A stretch of DNA of 64,000 nucleotides from Welwitschia mirabilis (GCA_051453625.1 JBOZIK010000001.1:7430988-7494987); one strand, 5' to 3'. Shown: positions 10,991 to 25,389, counted from the first letter of the stretch. Translations and numbers: made by a program. Notes: a model not told the origin generated them from the letters alone.

Positions 10991-13900
10991 GCATCAATAA
11001 AGGGTGCATGTTTAAGAAGTTAAGATCAAATGTTGACAACACAGGTTAGAAAGACTTATTAGGTTATTGACTTGTATAAACTATTAAGGATTTTTTTAAG
11101 AAATGACATGAAATGTTGGCATAATGCTAAGTGTAAGGATATGTGGTTAAGATACATTGTTATTTTACTAACTCTAAATTGAAATAAGAGGCTTTTTCTA
11201 GAAACTTCATGAAATATACAAGATTTAAAATCTTCATAAAGGATAAGAAGCTTATAACAAAGGTAAGGTAAAAGTTCTAGAAGCTTCATTGGATGTTAAA
11301 ATTAGTTGAGTCATTTCAAGATTATTTCTCTCTTTAGCTACTTAATTTTAAAGTTCTTTTCCTTTTTGACTTTCTAAGATTTATTTCTTCCATAACTATT
11401 GCTCTTTAGTTGTTATTTATAATTATATTTAATGCCAAAAATATTTAGCTACTATTTTTAATTACTACTAATAACATTATTGTTGGTTGTGCCAAAACGT
11501 TTAGATGAAACTTTGGTATTATAAACTAATTTGATTTCATTTTAATATTATCCTAATTAATGTAAAATCTAATCATTATGTATATTGATTTAAATTTAAC
11601 AAAAATTGATTTAAATGCACAAAAGGACTAATGTAAATTCTAAGAAAGAGATATTATTGATTACATAATATTTACTTTATAAAAAAGTAAAGAAATGTAG
11701 TTGAATTTCTTAAAGAGTGTGAAAATTATCATGCCATGGATCTTTGTTTGACATGTAGAAGCAATATGAAGAAAGAAAAGTATGAAAATAGGGTTAAGGG
11801 TTTAGATTCATTTTGAAGTTTTTTTTTTTAATATTAGAAATTCTAGAATAAGTACTTAGATGCAAAAATCAAAGCTATCTTTAAAGTAAATCATACTATT
11901 TACCTATGATTAGTGTTAAAACATTTTAATGGATCCACCAATTTGGAAAATCATTTAGTTAAAGGGGGTTGTAAATTTGCATAATTATCATTGGGATTTA
12001 CATGTTGTCATTATTCATATAGAGCATCATAAAATTGGAGATTAAGGAAAAATAATGTAGATGAGAATCAAAACCTAGGAAAAGAAGGTATAATAAATGT
12101 AAAAAGTGAGGTGCACAATGAATTCTTAGAGGAGTACAACATGGATGTAACAACTTGTTCTTATTAATTTTAAAAGATAAGAATGCTCAAACTCTAATTA
12201 ATGTAATTTACAATTATATTAAACATGAAATGAAAGTGTAAACTAATCTTTTAAAAGGTTAGAATTTAGAGCACCTACTGTAGCTTTAATTCAAGGATAA
12301 CATTATTAATAATTTCCTTCACTTTAAACATCCAGAAATAAGAATGTACATTCATTTGATTGAAGGAATTCAAAATCCACATGGAAATAATTGCCAAGGT
12401 TATATTTGTGTAAATTATTTTTGGCATCAAAAATTTGAACAAAGAAAGAGAAATGCATTCCTAATGTTTACAAATCATATTACTTTGTACATAAAAGATT
12501 TAATATATTTTAAGTAAATTGTAATTCATAATTTTTTTGTAAATTTCTATAATGAATACAAACAAAATGTTACATTATTTTAGAATCATAAAAGAATAGA
12601 TAAGAAAAGGTTGATCTCTAACCTTGTATTTTTAGGCTTCTAAAGAACTTCCTAGTATTTTACTCAAGCCAAATCATGGGTAGTATTAGTAGAAGAATCC
12701 AATCACAATATTTAAATCTTATTTTATGTTTTATACTTCTAGATTCAACAATGTCAATTTAAAAAACAATTAAGCTTAATAATGAAAAGGATAACATTAC
12801 AAATTTTGGTAAAAATGGTACGGAGGGAGAAATTAGATTAACAAAGTTAAGGAATTACTTTCTTTACCTAATAAAGGAAAAGAAATTATTTTATTTACCT
12901 GATAAAGGGGAAGCACTAATATAGAATAATGTTGATCTCCTATTAAGGGAAAGATTTACAAGTATTTCAAGTACAAAGGGCATGAAAATTTTGAAAATTA
13001 TGTTCCAATTAGTATTATTCGTAATAGAATAACTAAGGACCATAAATTAAAATCATTAGAATTTCTCTTTAAGTAATAAGAATATTATATGAGATATTAG
13101 TAGAAAATGTTAACTTAAAGTTCTTATAGGGATGTCTAATCCAACATATAAACATACTAAATTCTCCTTTACATATCATTTCATTTTATGTTGTTTGATT
13201 TAACACATGAATTTAAAAGCATCTTAAGAAACAAAACTCCCTAGTATCATGAGGCATGGTAAATGGTAAAAGAAATTGAGATTGAGTTATCAGATGTAGA
13301 TGACATGGGTGTTAGAACTATGCTAGAAAGAGGTTTGGCAGTTAAGGACTAACTGAGTTCATAAATTGAAAAATAGGTTTTATAAACTATGCTAGAAAGA
13401 GGTTTAGACATAATTTTTTATCATAAAACTAAAAAAGACTAATTAAGTTAGTGTGCTATTTTATTGATTAGGATAGTTAATGGTGTTTATTCCTTATTAA
13501 TAAAATAGTGTCATAATGATAATTTTATTTTTAGTTCATATATTTTATTCATATGTGACATTATAGTTCCAGTTAGTTACAACTATAGTTCATGGTATTC
13601 TGTTCACAAGTGTAGCACTAGATGTAACTAAAATTATGTATAAATATAACATCTACTAATCCTTTCTGAATCCTTTTAGCAAGATTGTAAAAAGTTCAAA
13701 AATGACAATAAGCCTTTTTTCCCTTGGAAGATATATACAAAGGCTTCCCTTGTAATATCAATATCATTCATAAATATTTCATATTTTGTTAGTATCTAGT
13801 TAGAATTTTTAATAATATAAATGTAGTTTTTGAAAGGAACCTTGTTTCTGTTTATTCTTAGAATGCTATTTTACCTTATTCATATGCTAAAAAGTATAAA

Positions 13901-14470
13901 AAATGCTAGTATTATTTGAAAAGTTGATATTTTCTTTAGCCTTGCTCCTAATGTATAGACCAAATAGGTCTCTAGAATACTTTGGAATTTGAAAATAAGT
14001 CTAAAAAACTTTATAATTATAATTATTATGAAAATTATTATAAGTGCTTTGGGTTTATGGGGATAGTTACATAAAAGATAAAAAGAGAATATAGGAACTA
14101 CCAAAAGAAAACTTAAAGCATTATTTTACTAAGAAGGGATGATTTTAATTTTCTAACTCTAAAGGCATAAAAAGGTATAAAAAAGTCATCATGGGTTTTT
14201 CTCCTAATGTGGCTTAAAGAAGGGTGAACCTATAAAGGAGCATCTTCCATTTAAAGATTAGGAGATCAAAGCCAAAGGAGTTGTAACAAATAGTAAGCCT
14301 TCAATAACATCGTTTTTAAATGATCATAAATGTGAAATTAAATAGGTCAACTAATATTAGTTTTCTTCTAGGTATCAAAAGGAAAAGATATAGCAATATT
14401 CTATTTCCTAAAGTGGAAGTCACATCTATGTTTTTAAATGAACTACCAGTGGTCTTCCCAATAAAAGCAT
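10991..14470. other. AT-rich DNA, nothing recognised
   Basis: Several short A+T-driven open stretches exist (for example 11059-11289 and 13880-14104, minus) but show no family motif and are not called. A short local duplication lies at 13317-13406. Confidence 0.5.
13317..13406. repeat. Local 20-bp direct repeat, 70-bp spacing
   Basis: The block 'aactatgctagaaagaggtt' occurs twice about 70 bases apart. It suggests a small tandem duplication that has since diverged. Confidence 0.7.
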
Positions 14471-14990
14471 AGAGATGACTAACTTAGGGCTAATCTTAAG
14501 AAAACATTCTCTAAATTAGTAGGAATAGATAATAGAACATAAGAAACCCAACTCCATGTACTCTGGATAACTAGATAATGTAGAAAAATATGCAACAACT
14601 CATCCTTCTAATCACACAATGGACAAACTACAATATCCCTAGATGACACAAATAATCCTCAATAGGAAGCCCTTGAAACATTAAATACTAAAGAAGGTTC
14701 TTAATCTTTGGAAGGGTTAGGAGATTTAAATTTAATTCAAGGAAGAAATCCACTAGTGAAATGGTTTTTAAACTTCTTATTTCTAGCTATAGATAGAGTT
14801 AACATCAATACCACTTACTAAAAATTATAAGTTGTAGCTAATTAAAAAGGAATCATAGGTGAGTAATATTTATAAAATAATTTTTCTATATGTAGAGAAT
14901 GATCATAAGAGATTTAACATGCATGATGTAAAAACTGATGAATCTTAAGAAAATATTATTGTATCCTAGTAAACTTCCTACAAATCAATG
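14470..14990 (-). pseudogene. LINE ORF2 C-terminal fragment (zf-RVT)
   Basis: Read on minus from about 14760 down to 14480, the text KIKNLL, then YLMFQGLPIEDYL and CHLGIL, fits the zf-RVT domain at the C-terminus of plant LINE ORF2 (family pattern: a 'K...W......LP......R.G' block followed by Cys/His pairs). A stop separates some of these blocks. Its strand and its position left of the LTR element at 15000 make it the likely 3' end of the LINE whose RT lies at 34191-36000. Confidence 0.5.
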
Positions 14991-16459
14991 AAACATTATT
15001 GTCATGTCTAGATTTTTAAAGGTCTAAAGATTTAGTTTAAATAATTAAATAAAAACTAAATAAAAATATTTTTATATTGTAGGACATACTAAGCTGATCT
15101 AATTTCTAGATTCTTTACTTATTAGCATATTATTATTATTTAAGATACAATTATTTACTTTATTAATAAAACTTCTTGTGTTACAAGTATTAGTTTAAAT
15201 AACTTTTTCTTGTAATTTCTATAATTAATAATATCATTTTGTAGTCTTTTATTATTTATTTAATGATATAATTTTTATGGCTAAATTAGTGGTTATACAA
15301 ATATTATTTTATTTATTTTTCTAATTATTGCATTTTCTTTTATTACTGATTCATATGTACTCATTATGGAAAAATATTTATATGGGAAAATGTTATCCTA
15401 ATGTACTATTGAAATTACTTGCTAAATGTCTTATCTTTATTTATTAAATCAAATTAATTGTTATTTAGTCTCTTTTTCTTAATACTTATAAGTAGTGACA
15501 TGTTTTTAATTTTTTTTGCATTTTTCTTTAGATGACTTATTTAAGTAAATACTAATGATTCATTATCATTTTTAAAAATAGTAAGATGCCATGTGACTAA
15601 GCTTATCTTCTTTATACTTATTTTGAAAAATGCTAAGACCTCTTGGATTATGTAACTTATGTATTAATGATGAAGGCATCTTTTTAATAATTATTAATTA
15701 CTCATTACTGGAAAAATATTTTTGGCATGTTAAGCATTTACTATTATCATGGTGAAATATTAAATGTATGTAGTAGTCAGACAAAGTAATGATTAGGGAA
15801 TCACAACTATTTTTCCCAAAGATAATAGTGGCTTATGTATCCCTTTGTATAATCTATTATATTTTGTCTTCTCATTATAAATAGGATTCTATTTCTTTTA
15901 GTCTTGTTATTTGGAATGTCTTCTACACTTGAATGTTGATCATCTTGTACCTTGAAGCTTTTAAAATTTTGGAATCTTGTCAATTGTGAAGTTTTTAGAG
16001 CTTTGGAATAGCAACTTTAAAGCTTGGAAAACTTCATGTTAAATCATGGGTAGGGTCCCAGAGAATATATCTTATACCATTAAGAAATTTCTTGTATTTT
16101 TTATATAGTTTTAGTATTGTATTACAAATGAGGTATGATTAGATTGTATTCTTACATCTTTTATATGTTTTAGGATTTTCCTTACAAACTTGTATAATCA
16201 TGNNNNTTCTTACATACTTTACATGACTCTATTAAATTCTTTCTCTCTTCTTCTATAATCTAGTCTTTCTTTTAAATGAGTTTTATATTTGTCCTTCATT
16301 TACATAACCGATAGTGCTTGTTAATTTTATTGCTCACTTTTGGATTTCGTTTCATGACTGTCTAGTATAATCTTAAGTATTTCTTGAATCTCCTATATCA
16401 TCCTAAATATTTCTTGAATACCTTGTATGGTCCTAAGGTTTTTCATCCTTTTGTGATCT

Positions 16460-16616
16460 NNNNNNNNNNNNNNNNNNNNNNNNNNNNNNNNNNNNNNNNN
16501 NNNNNNNNNNNNNNNNNNNNNNNNNNNNNNNNNNNNNNNNNNNNNNNNNNNNNNNNNNNNNNNNNNNNNNNNNNNNNNNNNNNNNNNNNNNNNNNNNNNN
16601 NNNNNNNNNNNNNNNN
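16460..16616. other. Estimated gap, 157 N
   Basis: Flanks are not duplicated, unlike the 100-N gaps. The missing part can be inferred from the paired LTR. Confidence 0.9.
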
Positions 16617-16746
16617 AGTGAAAAAATATTACATTGTTAGATTGCTTTGTAAAATATTTTGATACTTGAAAAGATAATCCATGAAAATAAATCTTATTCT
16701 TTCTTGTGACATCTTTATAACTTCAAATATTCTTATGGAAATGAGA

Positions 16747-16995
16747 GTTCCACAGATTATCAAATAAGATAGTTGAATATGGAAACCCATAAATTATTGA
16801 ATGATGAACTAGGTTTCACAAATACATAAATCATGAAATGAGACAGTGGAAAACTAAAAACAAAACCACAAATCACTAGACAAGGAAGTGATAATATAAA
16901 AATAACACCCTAGATTGCTAAGTAAGGCAGTGATATTCATGATCCAAAGATCATCAAATGAGGCAGTGGACCAATAAAATTAAAAGGTAGTGGTA
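16747..16995. repeat. LTR minisatellite, 'aaatgaggcagtgg' units
   Basis: About five to six diverged units of roughly 45-55 bases share a core close to GATCACCAAATGAGGCAGTGG. The same array occurs at the same place in the other LTR copies (24478-24733, 25390-25650 and 52830-53070). Confidence 0.75.
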
Positions 16996-17986
16996 AATTA
17001 TATATAAAACTGGTTAATATCATTCCATTTCCATGAAATCTAATTCTTGATAATTTTGAAATCTTTCTTCTTATCTCATCTTAATATATCTTATAACTTG
17101 AGGTTCTTACTGCCTTAATCTTTACCTTAATTAGACCATACTGGGAATTGTAATGATTCATTATTCTCACTTCATACTCTTTTATGTTAAACAAGTGATA
17201 AATTGCTGCATAGTAAAAGTTGAGATCTTGTCGATGAGGGCATATGAAAATGAAATATTTATTATCTAGATTATACTTGAAAAATATTAATTATAGTCAT
17301 TTTTTCACTATTATAACTTATGATATTTTTATGTCATATGGTTAAATTTTTATTTCCAAAAATTAACAATTATTTATCTATAATAGACTTGTAAGCATAG
17401 TATCTTTAATATGTTAAATTTTTTTATTTCTTAAACTTGTAGTTTTGATTTTGATTTTAAAATACTCATAGTTGTAGCTTTACTTGAAGCTTTATTTTAA
17501 TAAGACTTAGCTAGCATGTATTGTCTTTCTATTTTAAATATACCTTTCTTATAGGAATTGATCTTTTAATGTCTTTAATTTTAATTTAGTAATAATATCT
17601 ATAATTCAATCCTTCATTTAAAGATTTTATTTTTTCCTCTTATTTTCTTAAAGATCACATATTTTTGAATACTTTCATGGCTAATCTTTTAATCCCTTAA
17701 GCTAGTTCTTTACTTCTACTCTAATCATGGCTAGTCTATTAAATTTTAAGATTATTACCTTGGATCTATTTTTCATTCAAAAAATTAATGTCACTTTGTA
17801 TTCTTAACTAATATTTTATTTCCTCAGATATATGCTTAATTTTTGCTGTAATATTTTAGTTTGATGATTAGAACCCCTTTTCATTATAAATTGGCATAAG
17901 TGATTTAATATCATTTTGGCTTATATTTACACCTTAATAAATATAACAATTGAAGTTTTTAGGTGAAATTTATGGGCTATAAATTT

Positions 17987-17999
17987 GGGTACTAAAGCC
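17987..17999 (+). other. Primer-binding site remnant (initiator Met tRNA)
   Basis: GGTACTAAAGCC follows the left LTR; the canonical site has GGTATCAGAGCC. The sequence after it (TAGGTTGTGATGTGG) matches that after the well-preserved site of the relative at 55966. Confidence 0.6.
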
Positions 18000-18432
18000 T
18001 AGGTTGTGATGTGGTTGGGCATAATTATTGTTAAGTTGTTAAAGGTTTTAACATGAGAGCCTAAGCTATGGTATCAGTTGAATAAGATAATAAAAAGTTA
18101 TAAACATTTGAGTTACAAGCAAACCATTTCTACCATCAATATTTTTGGATGCTCTTTGTGTGTGTTTTTTAGTTTTCTAGTATTGGGAAAATGATTTCAT
18201 ATGCACGATTCCATATAGATTTCTAACTTTCCATCTTAAATCTAGTTTTATAAGGTGTTATTTATTGGCTTTTTAAGTGTAAGGTACCTACTAAAAAATA
18301 AAAGGGTTTAAGTTTCACATAGTTATAACATATCATGTTACATTTCTTCTACTTACTTCTAACATACTATTCAAGAGGAGATGATATAAGTTCTAAGGTT
18401 AAGAAAAATACTATGAATAAAAATAAAATTGA

Positions 18433-19363
18433 CAAGAAAAGATGACAAAAGTACTAAATCCACATTAAAAATAAAAACATTTAAAAAGATGGAGAGAAGG
18501 AAAGCTTGCAGAGAAAGACTATCTGATTTCTCATATTCACTTTTAAAATAATTATAAGATACTCAATCATAAAAACCAATCATAATGACAAACATCAAAT
18601 ATAATTATGCTATCTAATTAAAATCCCAAATATAATTACATGAAATGTCCACCATGTATTCTCCAATCACCAAAACCCTCCCCTTATCCTCTAGAATCCA
18701 ACAATAAAATAACGTCATGTACTACACACCACATGATGTTAGCATTACCAGAAATCTTAGAATGTAATTCCTCCCTTCAAATCCTTCTCTGCACAATCTA
18801 AACCTCTATAAAATCCATTCGTCATTTTTTAAGAACTAAAAAGTCCTNNNNNNNNNNNNNNNNNNNNNNNNNNNNNNNNNNNNNNNNNNNNNNNNNNNNN
18901 NNNNNNNNNNNNNNNNNNNNNNNNNNNNNNNNNNNNNNNNNNNNNNNCAAGAACAGATGACAAAAGTACTAAATCCACATTAAAAATAAAAATATTTAAA
19001 AAGATGGGGAGGAGCAAAGCTTGCAGAGAAAGACTATCTGATTTCTCATATTCACTTTTTAAATAATTATAAGATACTCAATCATAAGAACCAATAATAA
19101 TGATAAACATCAAATATAATTATGCTATCTAATTAAAATCCCAAATATAATTACATACAATATCCACCATGTATTTCTCCAACCACCAAAATCCTCCCCT
19201 TCTCCTCTAGAATCCAACAACAAAATAACCTCATGTACTACACACCACATGATGTTAGCATTACCAAAAATCTTAGAATGCAATTCCTCCCTCCAAATCC
19301 TTGTTTACACAATCTAAACCTCTATAAAATCCATTCCTCATTTTGTAATAACTAAAAAATCCC
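18433..19363. repeat. 100-N gap with ~415-bp duplicated flanks
   Basis: N runs 18848-18947. 18433-18847 matches 18948-19363 with about 6% differences over the part I counted. Confidence 0.88.
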
Positions 19364-20762
19364 CATCTTAGTTATGTTAGCCATCATTGTCTCTACAATG
19401 TTATCCACTAATGCATAAGTGGACTCTAAATAAGGATGTACTAGTAATGTGAAAATGATATACCCTGTATCATAACTATGCAGAATGTACCATCCTTCAA
19501 TAACACAAACACTCTAACATCAACTACCATCTTCCCATCATTGCTCTCATCAAAAATTTTTTAGCCTCTCTGCTTTTGATATTTTAAAGGACAAGGTTAG
19601 ATTACATAGAGTTAAAGGAAGTTTTTAAGCTTACAAAATCTAAAACACTATGAAGGAGACCTAAAAAAATAATAATTAAAAAATTTCCTTACCTATTACA
19701 GAGACGTTTCAAAGGTGATGTAGGTTTCTTGGGGTAGTAGTCACATTTATTCATCTTGCCTTAAAGGAAAATTAAACAAGCAAAGACAATATTGAGCTTT
19801 AAGATCTGAGATGATAACTTGTTTTATAATTTTAACACAAAAACCAAAGCTTTAATGCTTTCTTCCTTGTCTTATGAGACACTCTCTACATCTAGCTTAA
19901 ATCCCATTTCTAATTTACAATTTAAAAAATCCTAATTCATAGTTCATAAGATGATTTGTTTTGTTTTCTCCATATGTATTTTTTATGGATTCTCTCTTCC
20001 TTATGTAAATAACATAATTCAATTTGTGTTGATGAAGGGATCCTCTTCTTTACTTTGCTTTACTTTTATTTTACTCCATTCCATTCCATTGATGGATTTT
20101 TGATCTTGCAATCATTAATGCTACACCCACATCCCCCTTAACCTGTTAAAACTTGTAAGTAATAGAAACATAGTTTTTGATTTACCTCTTTGTTTAAAAT
20201 AGAGCTTCAAAGAATCCTTTAAAATCAAAATGTAATTAAGCTAATAAATTAATATAATTAAGGTGTTTTACAACTTCTAGCTTTTCCCCTTTCAAGGATA
20301 AAGGAATGCTGTAAACCATATGTATAAAATGAAGATGCATTTATATTAAATTTGTTGGTTACTTTTACTGCATCTAAACTCCTTGCTTCCTAATGTTTGA
20401 AGTGGGTAGTTATTACAACAAATTTCTTAATGAAAGCATTTTCATCATATGAATTCTCTTCATGTTTTTAGTAGTATCATAGTATTCACAAGCTTCATTA
20501 TATATTCTATCTTTTCTTGAAAAGGTTTATTAATATCACCTTTTTTTTCGTTTGTGATTTTTGGATTTTCTTGAAAAAAAGGAGTGTTTTTTTCCCTTTT
20601 CAGTTTTTATTTGAGTAGAGAAAGTAACTAATCTTTTCATAATTTAATCTTTCCATGCTTGCGAATATTCTGGAGATTTAGAGGCAGCAACATAGATTAC
20701 GTAGTTGATGAGAGTGTAAGAGTTATAAAATTCATTAAACTTTTAATCGTAACTCTAAACAA

Positions 20763-21365
20763 NNNNNNNNNNNNNNNNNNNNNNNNNNNNNNNNNNNNNN
20801 NNNNNNNNNNNNNNNNNNNNNNNNNNNNNNNNNNNNNNNNNNNNNNNNNNNNNNNNNNNNNNNNNNNNNNNNNNNNNNNNNNNNNNNNNNNNNNNNNNNN
20901 NNNNNNNNNNNNNNNNNNNNNNNNNNNNNNNNNNNNNNNNNNNNNNNNNNNNNNNNNNNNNNNNNNNNNNNNNNNNNNNNNNNNNNNNNNNNNNNNNNNN
21001 NNNNNNNNNNNNNNNNNNNNNNNNNNNNNNNNNNNNNNNNNNNNNNNNNNNNNNNNNNNNNNNNNNNNNNNNNNNNNNNNNNNNNNNNNNNNNNNNNNNN
21101 NNNNNNNNNNNNNNNNNNNNNNNNNNNNNNNNNNNNNNNNNNNNNNNNNNNNNNNNNNNNNNNNNNNNNNNNNNNNNNNNNNNNNNNNNNNNNNNNNNNN
21201 NNNNNNNNNNNNNNNNNNNNNNNNNNNNNNNNNNNNNNNNNNNNNNNNNNNNNNNNNNNNNNNNNNNNNNNNNNNNNNNNNNNNNNNNNNNNNNNNNNNN
21301 NNNNNNNNNNNNNNNNNNNNNNNNNNNNNNNNNNNNNNNNNNNNNNNNNNNNNNNNNNNNNNNNN
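20763..21365. other. Estimated gap, 603 N
   Basis: Flanks are not duplicated. It lies inside the internal region of the LTR element, so a small coding domain there cannot be ruled out. Confidence 0.9.
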
Positions 21366-22460
21366 CTAAATATTTATTTCAAAAAAAATAAAAAGTCACA
21401 TTTATCCATGATCTAAAATGCATTTCTATCATAAGAAGTCAAAAAGGTAGAATTGTTGAAGGAAAAACAAATCATTAAGCACACAAGATTTTATGATTAA
21501 ATGAAGGTTTGATTGTTAACTAAAATTGACTATGCTTCTTCTTATCACTTTAGCACTTGTCTTGAAATTATCTTTTTCTTCTTTTAGTTTTTAGAAGTTA
21601 TTAACTCAAGCTTCCTAATATCATCCAAAAAGACAAAAATTATAACATAGGTATTATTGTTGAAAAATATTAATAAAATGTGAGCTGATGTACTTTTTTT
21701 GATTCTTCATAATGGTATGTAAATAAGTTATTTTAAGTGTTACTAAGCATTTATTCTATTAATTTAATAAGTAATTTGTTTAATATACTTTTTATGAACT
21801 GAATTCTTATGCATTTTTTTATTAAGATTAACCTCTATGAATGTATAATCTTTAACCACATATTAGTGGAGGGCTTCTTGCATGATTCCTTTTTAATTTA
21901 TGATATAAATATCTAAATGTATCTTTTAAAAAAAGTATAAGTTAATGATGTAATTCTTTTGATAGACTAAGATGTCTATCCCTCACATTTTCTAGGATTA
22001 ATTCCTTTGTAACATTAAGTTAACTAGATACTTCATTGGGGGGACTGGATGTCCTTGACTTGGTTTTAGTATTTCTCCAAGTTATGATCATATTAGTTGG
22101 ATGATTGGTTGGTTTTTTTAGATATCTTGTAGACTACCCTAGGCTTTGTTTAAATCTTTGTAAGTAAGAAGACCTAAGATCATGCTAGATTGAGTGACGT
22201 ATTGAAAATATATGTCTAATATAAAAAAGATTATTTCAATTCAAGAAGTTAATATTTAACTAGATTATACATTTTAAATCTAATTAATTAAAATTTTAGA
22301 TCAAAATAAAGTTGTGCTTAGAGGAAGATAAACTCAACTTTATAAAGTAATGGTTAGAATAAATAGAAGCAGAAGCTACTTGGGAATATGAAATAGATGT
22401 ATTATAGTAGAAACTGTAGTTTTTTTTAAAGTTAATTTAAGATTCAAGGAAAAACTTCTT

Positions 22461-22474
22461 AAGGGGAAAAGAAA
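22461..22474 (+). other. Polypurine tract
   Basis: AAGGGGAAAAGAAA, all purines, ends exactly where the right LTR begins (TGTCACATC at 22475). This is the expected plus-strand primer position for an LTR retroelement read on plus. Confidence 0.75.
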
Positions 22475-23908
22475 TGTCACATCTAGATTTTTAAAGGTCC
22501 AAAAATTTATCCCAAGTAGTTTAATAAAAACTAAATAAAATAATTTTTATGTTGTGGGACTCACTAAGCTAACATAATTACTAGATTCTTTATTTACTAG
22601 CATATTTTATTATTTGAGATGTAATTATTTACATTATTAGTATAAACTTATTGTGTTGTAATTATTAATTTAAATAACTTCCTTTCTTATAATTGCTATA
22701 AGTAATAATAATATTTTATAGTACTTCCTTGTTTATTTAATGATATACTTTTAGTGGCTAAAATAATGGTTAGATGAATATTATTTTCTTTCTTTTTGTA
22801 ATCATTGCATTTTCTTTTATTGCTAGTTAATATGTGCTCACTATAGCAAAATATTCACATGTGGAAAATCTTATCCTGTTCTGTTGAAATTACTTGCTAA
22901 ATGTTGCATCTTAATTGGATAAAGCAAAGTAACTATTATTTAGGTTTTTTTCATCCTTAATAATTGTAAGTAATGGCATGATTTCAAAATTTTGGTAGTT
23001 TTCTTTAAATGAATTATTTGAGTAAATACCAATTATTTTTTATCTTTTCTAAAAATAGTGACATGTCATGTGACTAAGCTTATCTTCTTTGTACTTATTT
23101 TCAAAAATGCCAAGAACTTTTGGATTATGTAACTTATGTATTAACGATGAAGGCATCCTTTTCATAACTATTAATTACTTATTATTGGAAAAATAATTTC
23201 AGCATGTTGAGCATTTACTATTATCATGAGGAAATATTAAATGTACCCAGTGGCTAGGAAATGTAATGATTAGGGGTTAGGAAATCATATCTATGTTTTC
23301 TAAAGATAATGGTGGCTTATGTATCCCTTGATATCGTCCATTCTATTTTATCTTTTCATTATAAATAGGACTTCCTTTCCTTTGATATTATTATTTGAAA
23401 TATATTTTTGACTTGGATTTTAGTAGACTTTATAGCTTCAAAAATTTTAGATTCTTTAGAATCTTAGAGTCTTTAAATCTTGGTATAGAGATATTAAAGT
23501 TTTGGAAACTTCATGTTAAATAACAAGTATGGTCCTAGGGAATTTATGTAAATCTTATACAGTTTAGAAATTTCTTATATCTTTCATGATTTTATTATTA
23601 TCTTGCAATTAAGGTATGGTTGTATTATTTTCTTGCATGTTTTATATGTTCTAGGTTTTTTCTTACATACTTATATAATCTTGTATTTTATTGCATACAT
23701 TGAATCGCTTGATTAAACTCTTTCTTTCTTCTTCTATAATCTAGTAATTCTTTTGAATAATCTCTATGTTTAGCCTTCATTTACATAGTCTATATTTCTT
23801 AGTCTATATTTCTTGTTAATCTTATTACTCACTTCTATGGTTTGGGTTTCTTTTATTAACCATCTAGTATGATCTTAAGTATTTCTTGAACCGCTTGAAT
23901 GGTCCTAA

Positions 23909-24234
23909 ATATTCTTGAATGTCTTATAGTCCTAAATATTTTTTGAATTTTTTGTATGGTCCTAAGTTCTTACATCCTTTTATGGTTCAAAGAAATAGCA
24001 TTATGATGTTTTAAAATTCTTGTNNNNNNNNNNNNNNNNNNNNNNNNNNNNNNNNNNNNNNNNNNNNNNNNNNNNNNNNNNNNNNNNNNNNNNNNNNNNN
24101 NNNNNNNNNNNNNNNNNNNNNNNATATTTCTCGAATGTCTTATAGTCCTAAATATTGAATTTTTTGTATGATCTTAAGCTCTTAAACCCTTTATAGGTCA
24201 ATGAAATAACCTTATGATTTTTTAAAATTCTTGT
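23909..24234. repeat. 100-N gap with ~115-bp duplicated flanks
   Basis: N runs 24024-24123. 23909-24023 matches 24124-24234. Confidence 0.85.
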
Positions 24235-24477
24235 AACTTTCTTTAAAAAAACTTATTTTTCTTTAATTGGTTAGAAATTCTTCCATGAATATCTATTTTA
24301 GATTCAAAAATTATTCTAGTCTAATCTTAATTCTTATGATGTGAAAAAATGTTACATCATTAGATTATTTTATGAAGTATCTCGATCTTAAAAAGATACT
24401 ATATAAATATAAATCTTTTTTTTTTAATTTGTAATGTATTTAAAACTCCAAATCTTCTTATGTAAATAAGGTTTTCA

Positions 24478-24733
24478 AGATCATTAAATGAGGCAGTGTA
24501 ATATGAAAACCCATAGTTCATTGAATGAAGTAGTGGGTTGATAATTCCATAGATCACTAAATAAGGTAGTGGAAAAATAAAAATAAAACTATAGAATACC
24601 AAATGAAGGATTGGTAATATAAAAATAAAATCACAGATCATGAAATGAGTAGTGGGAATGATGATCTACATATCACTAAATGAGGTAGTGGATAAATAAA
24701 GTTAAAACCACAGATCATCAATTAGGTTGTGCT
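24478..24733. repeat. LTR minisatellite, second copy
   Basis: Same ~50-base units with the 'AAATGAGGCAGTGG' core as at 16747-16995. Confidence 0.75.
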
Positions 24734-25389
24734 AAATTACATGATGAAACAAATTAATCTTATTCCACTTTTATAAAATATAATGCTTGATATTTTTGAT
24801 TATTTATTCTTGTTTCATCTTAATGTATCTCATATCTTAGGGCTATTGTTGCCTTAGTATTCACCTTATCGAGTCATAGTAGGGACTATGATGATTTAAG
24901 GTTCTTTGTTCATACTATTTTATGTTAAATAAGTGATAAATTAGAACATAATAAAGCCTAATATGTTAAGGAAGGAATATGAAAATGAAATATNNNNNNN
25001 NNNNNNNNNNNNNNNNNNNNNNNNNNNNNNNNNNNNNNNNNNNNNNNNNNNNNNNNNNNNNNNNNNNNNNNNNNNNNNNNNNNNNNNNNNNNNAAGTTCT
25101 TACATCCTTTTATGGTTCAAAGAAATAGCCTTATGATTTTTTAAAATTCTTGTAACTTTCTTTAAAAAAACTTGTTTTTTTAATTGGTTAGAAATTATTT
25201 TGTAAATATTTGTTTTAGATTTAAAAATTATTCTAGTCTAATCTTAATTCTTATGATGTGGAAAAATGTTACATCATTAGATTATTTTATGAAGTATCTT
25301 GATCTTAAAAAGATACTCTATAAATATAGATCTTTTTTTTTAAAAACTTTGTAACGTATTTAAAACTCCAAATCTTCTTATGTAAATAA

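Larger units (their letters stand above)
15000..17985 (+). repeat. 5' LTR (~3.0 kb)
   Basis: Aligns along its whole length with 22475-26646 and, less closely, with the LTR at 51764-55961. It carries a short minisatellite at 16747-16995. The gap at 16460-16616 corresponds to a stretch that is present in the right LTR near 24190-24340, and its estimated size fits. Confidence 0.75.
18001..22460 (+). other. Internal region of the non-autonomous LTR element
   Basis: No coding motif was recognised on either strand. A 416-bp stretch is present twice because of the gap at 18848-18947, and 20763-21365 is unknown. A second 'TGGTATCAG' occurs at 18073-18081, close to the primer site. Non-coding internal domains of this size are typical of LARD elements, but a separate insertion inside it cannot be excluded. 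Confidence 0.5.

Noticed and set aside
16747-16995. Regularly spaced repeats resembling a CRISPR array
   Set aside because: Units are diverged, spacing is irregular, the array recurs at the same place in several LTRs and the context is a plant genome. It is a minisatellite.
20659-21369. 236-codon open frame
   Set aside because: Almost entirely N; only the first ~34 codons are real sequence and show no family.
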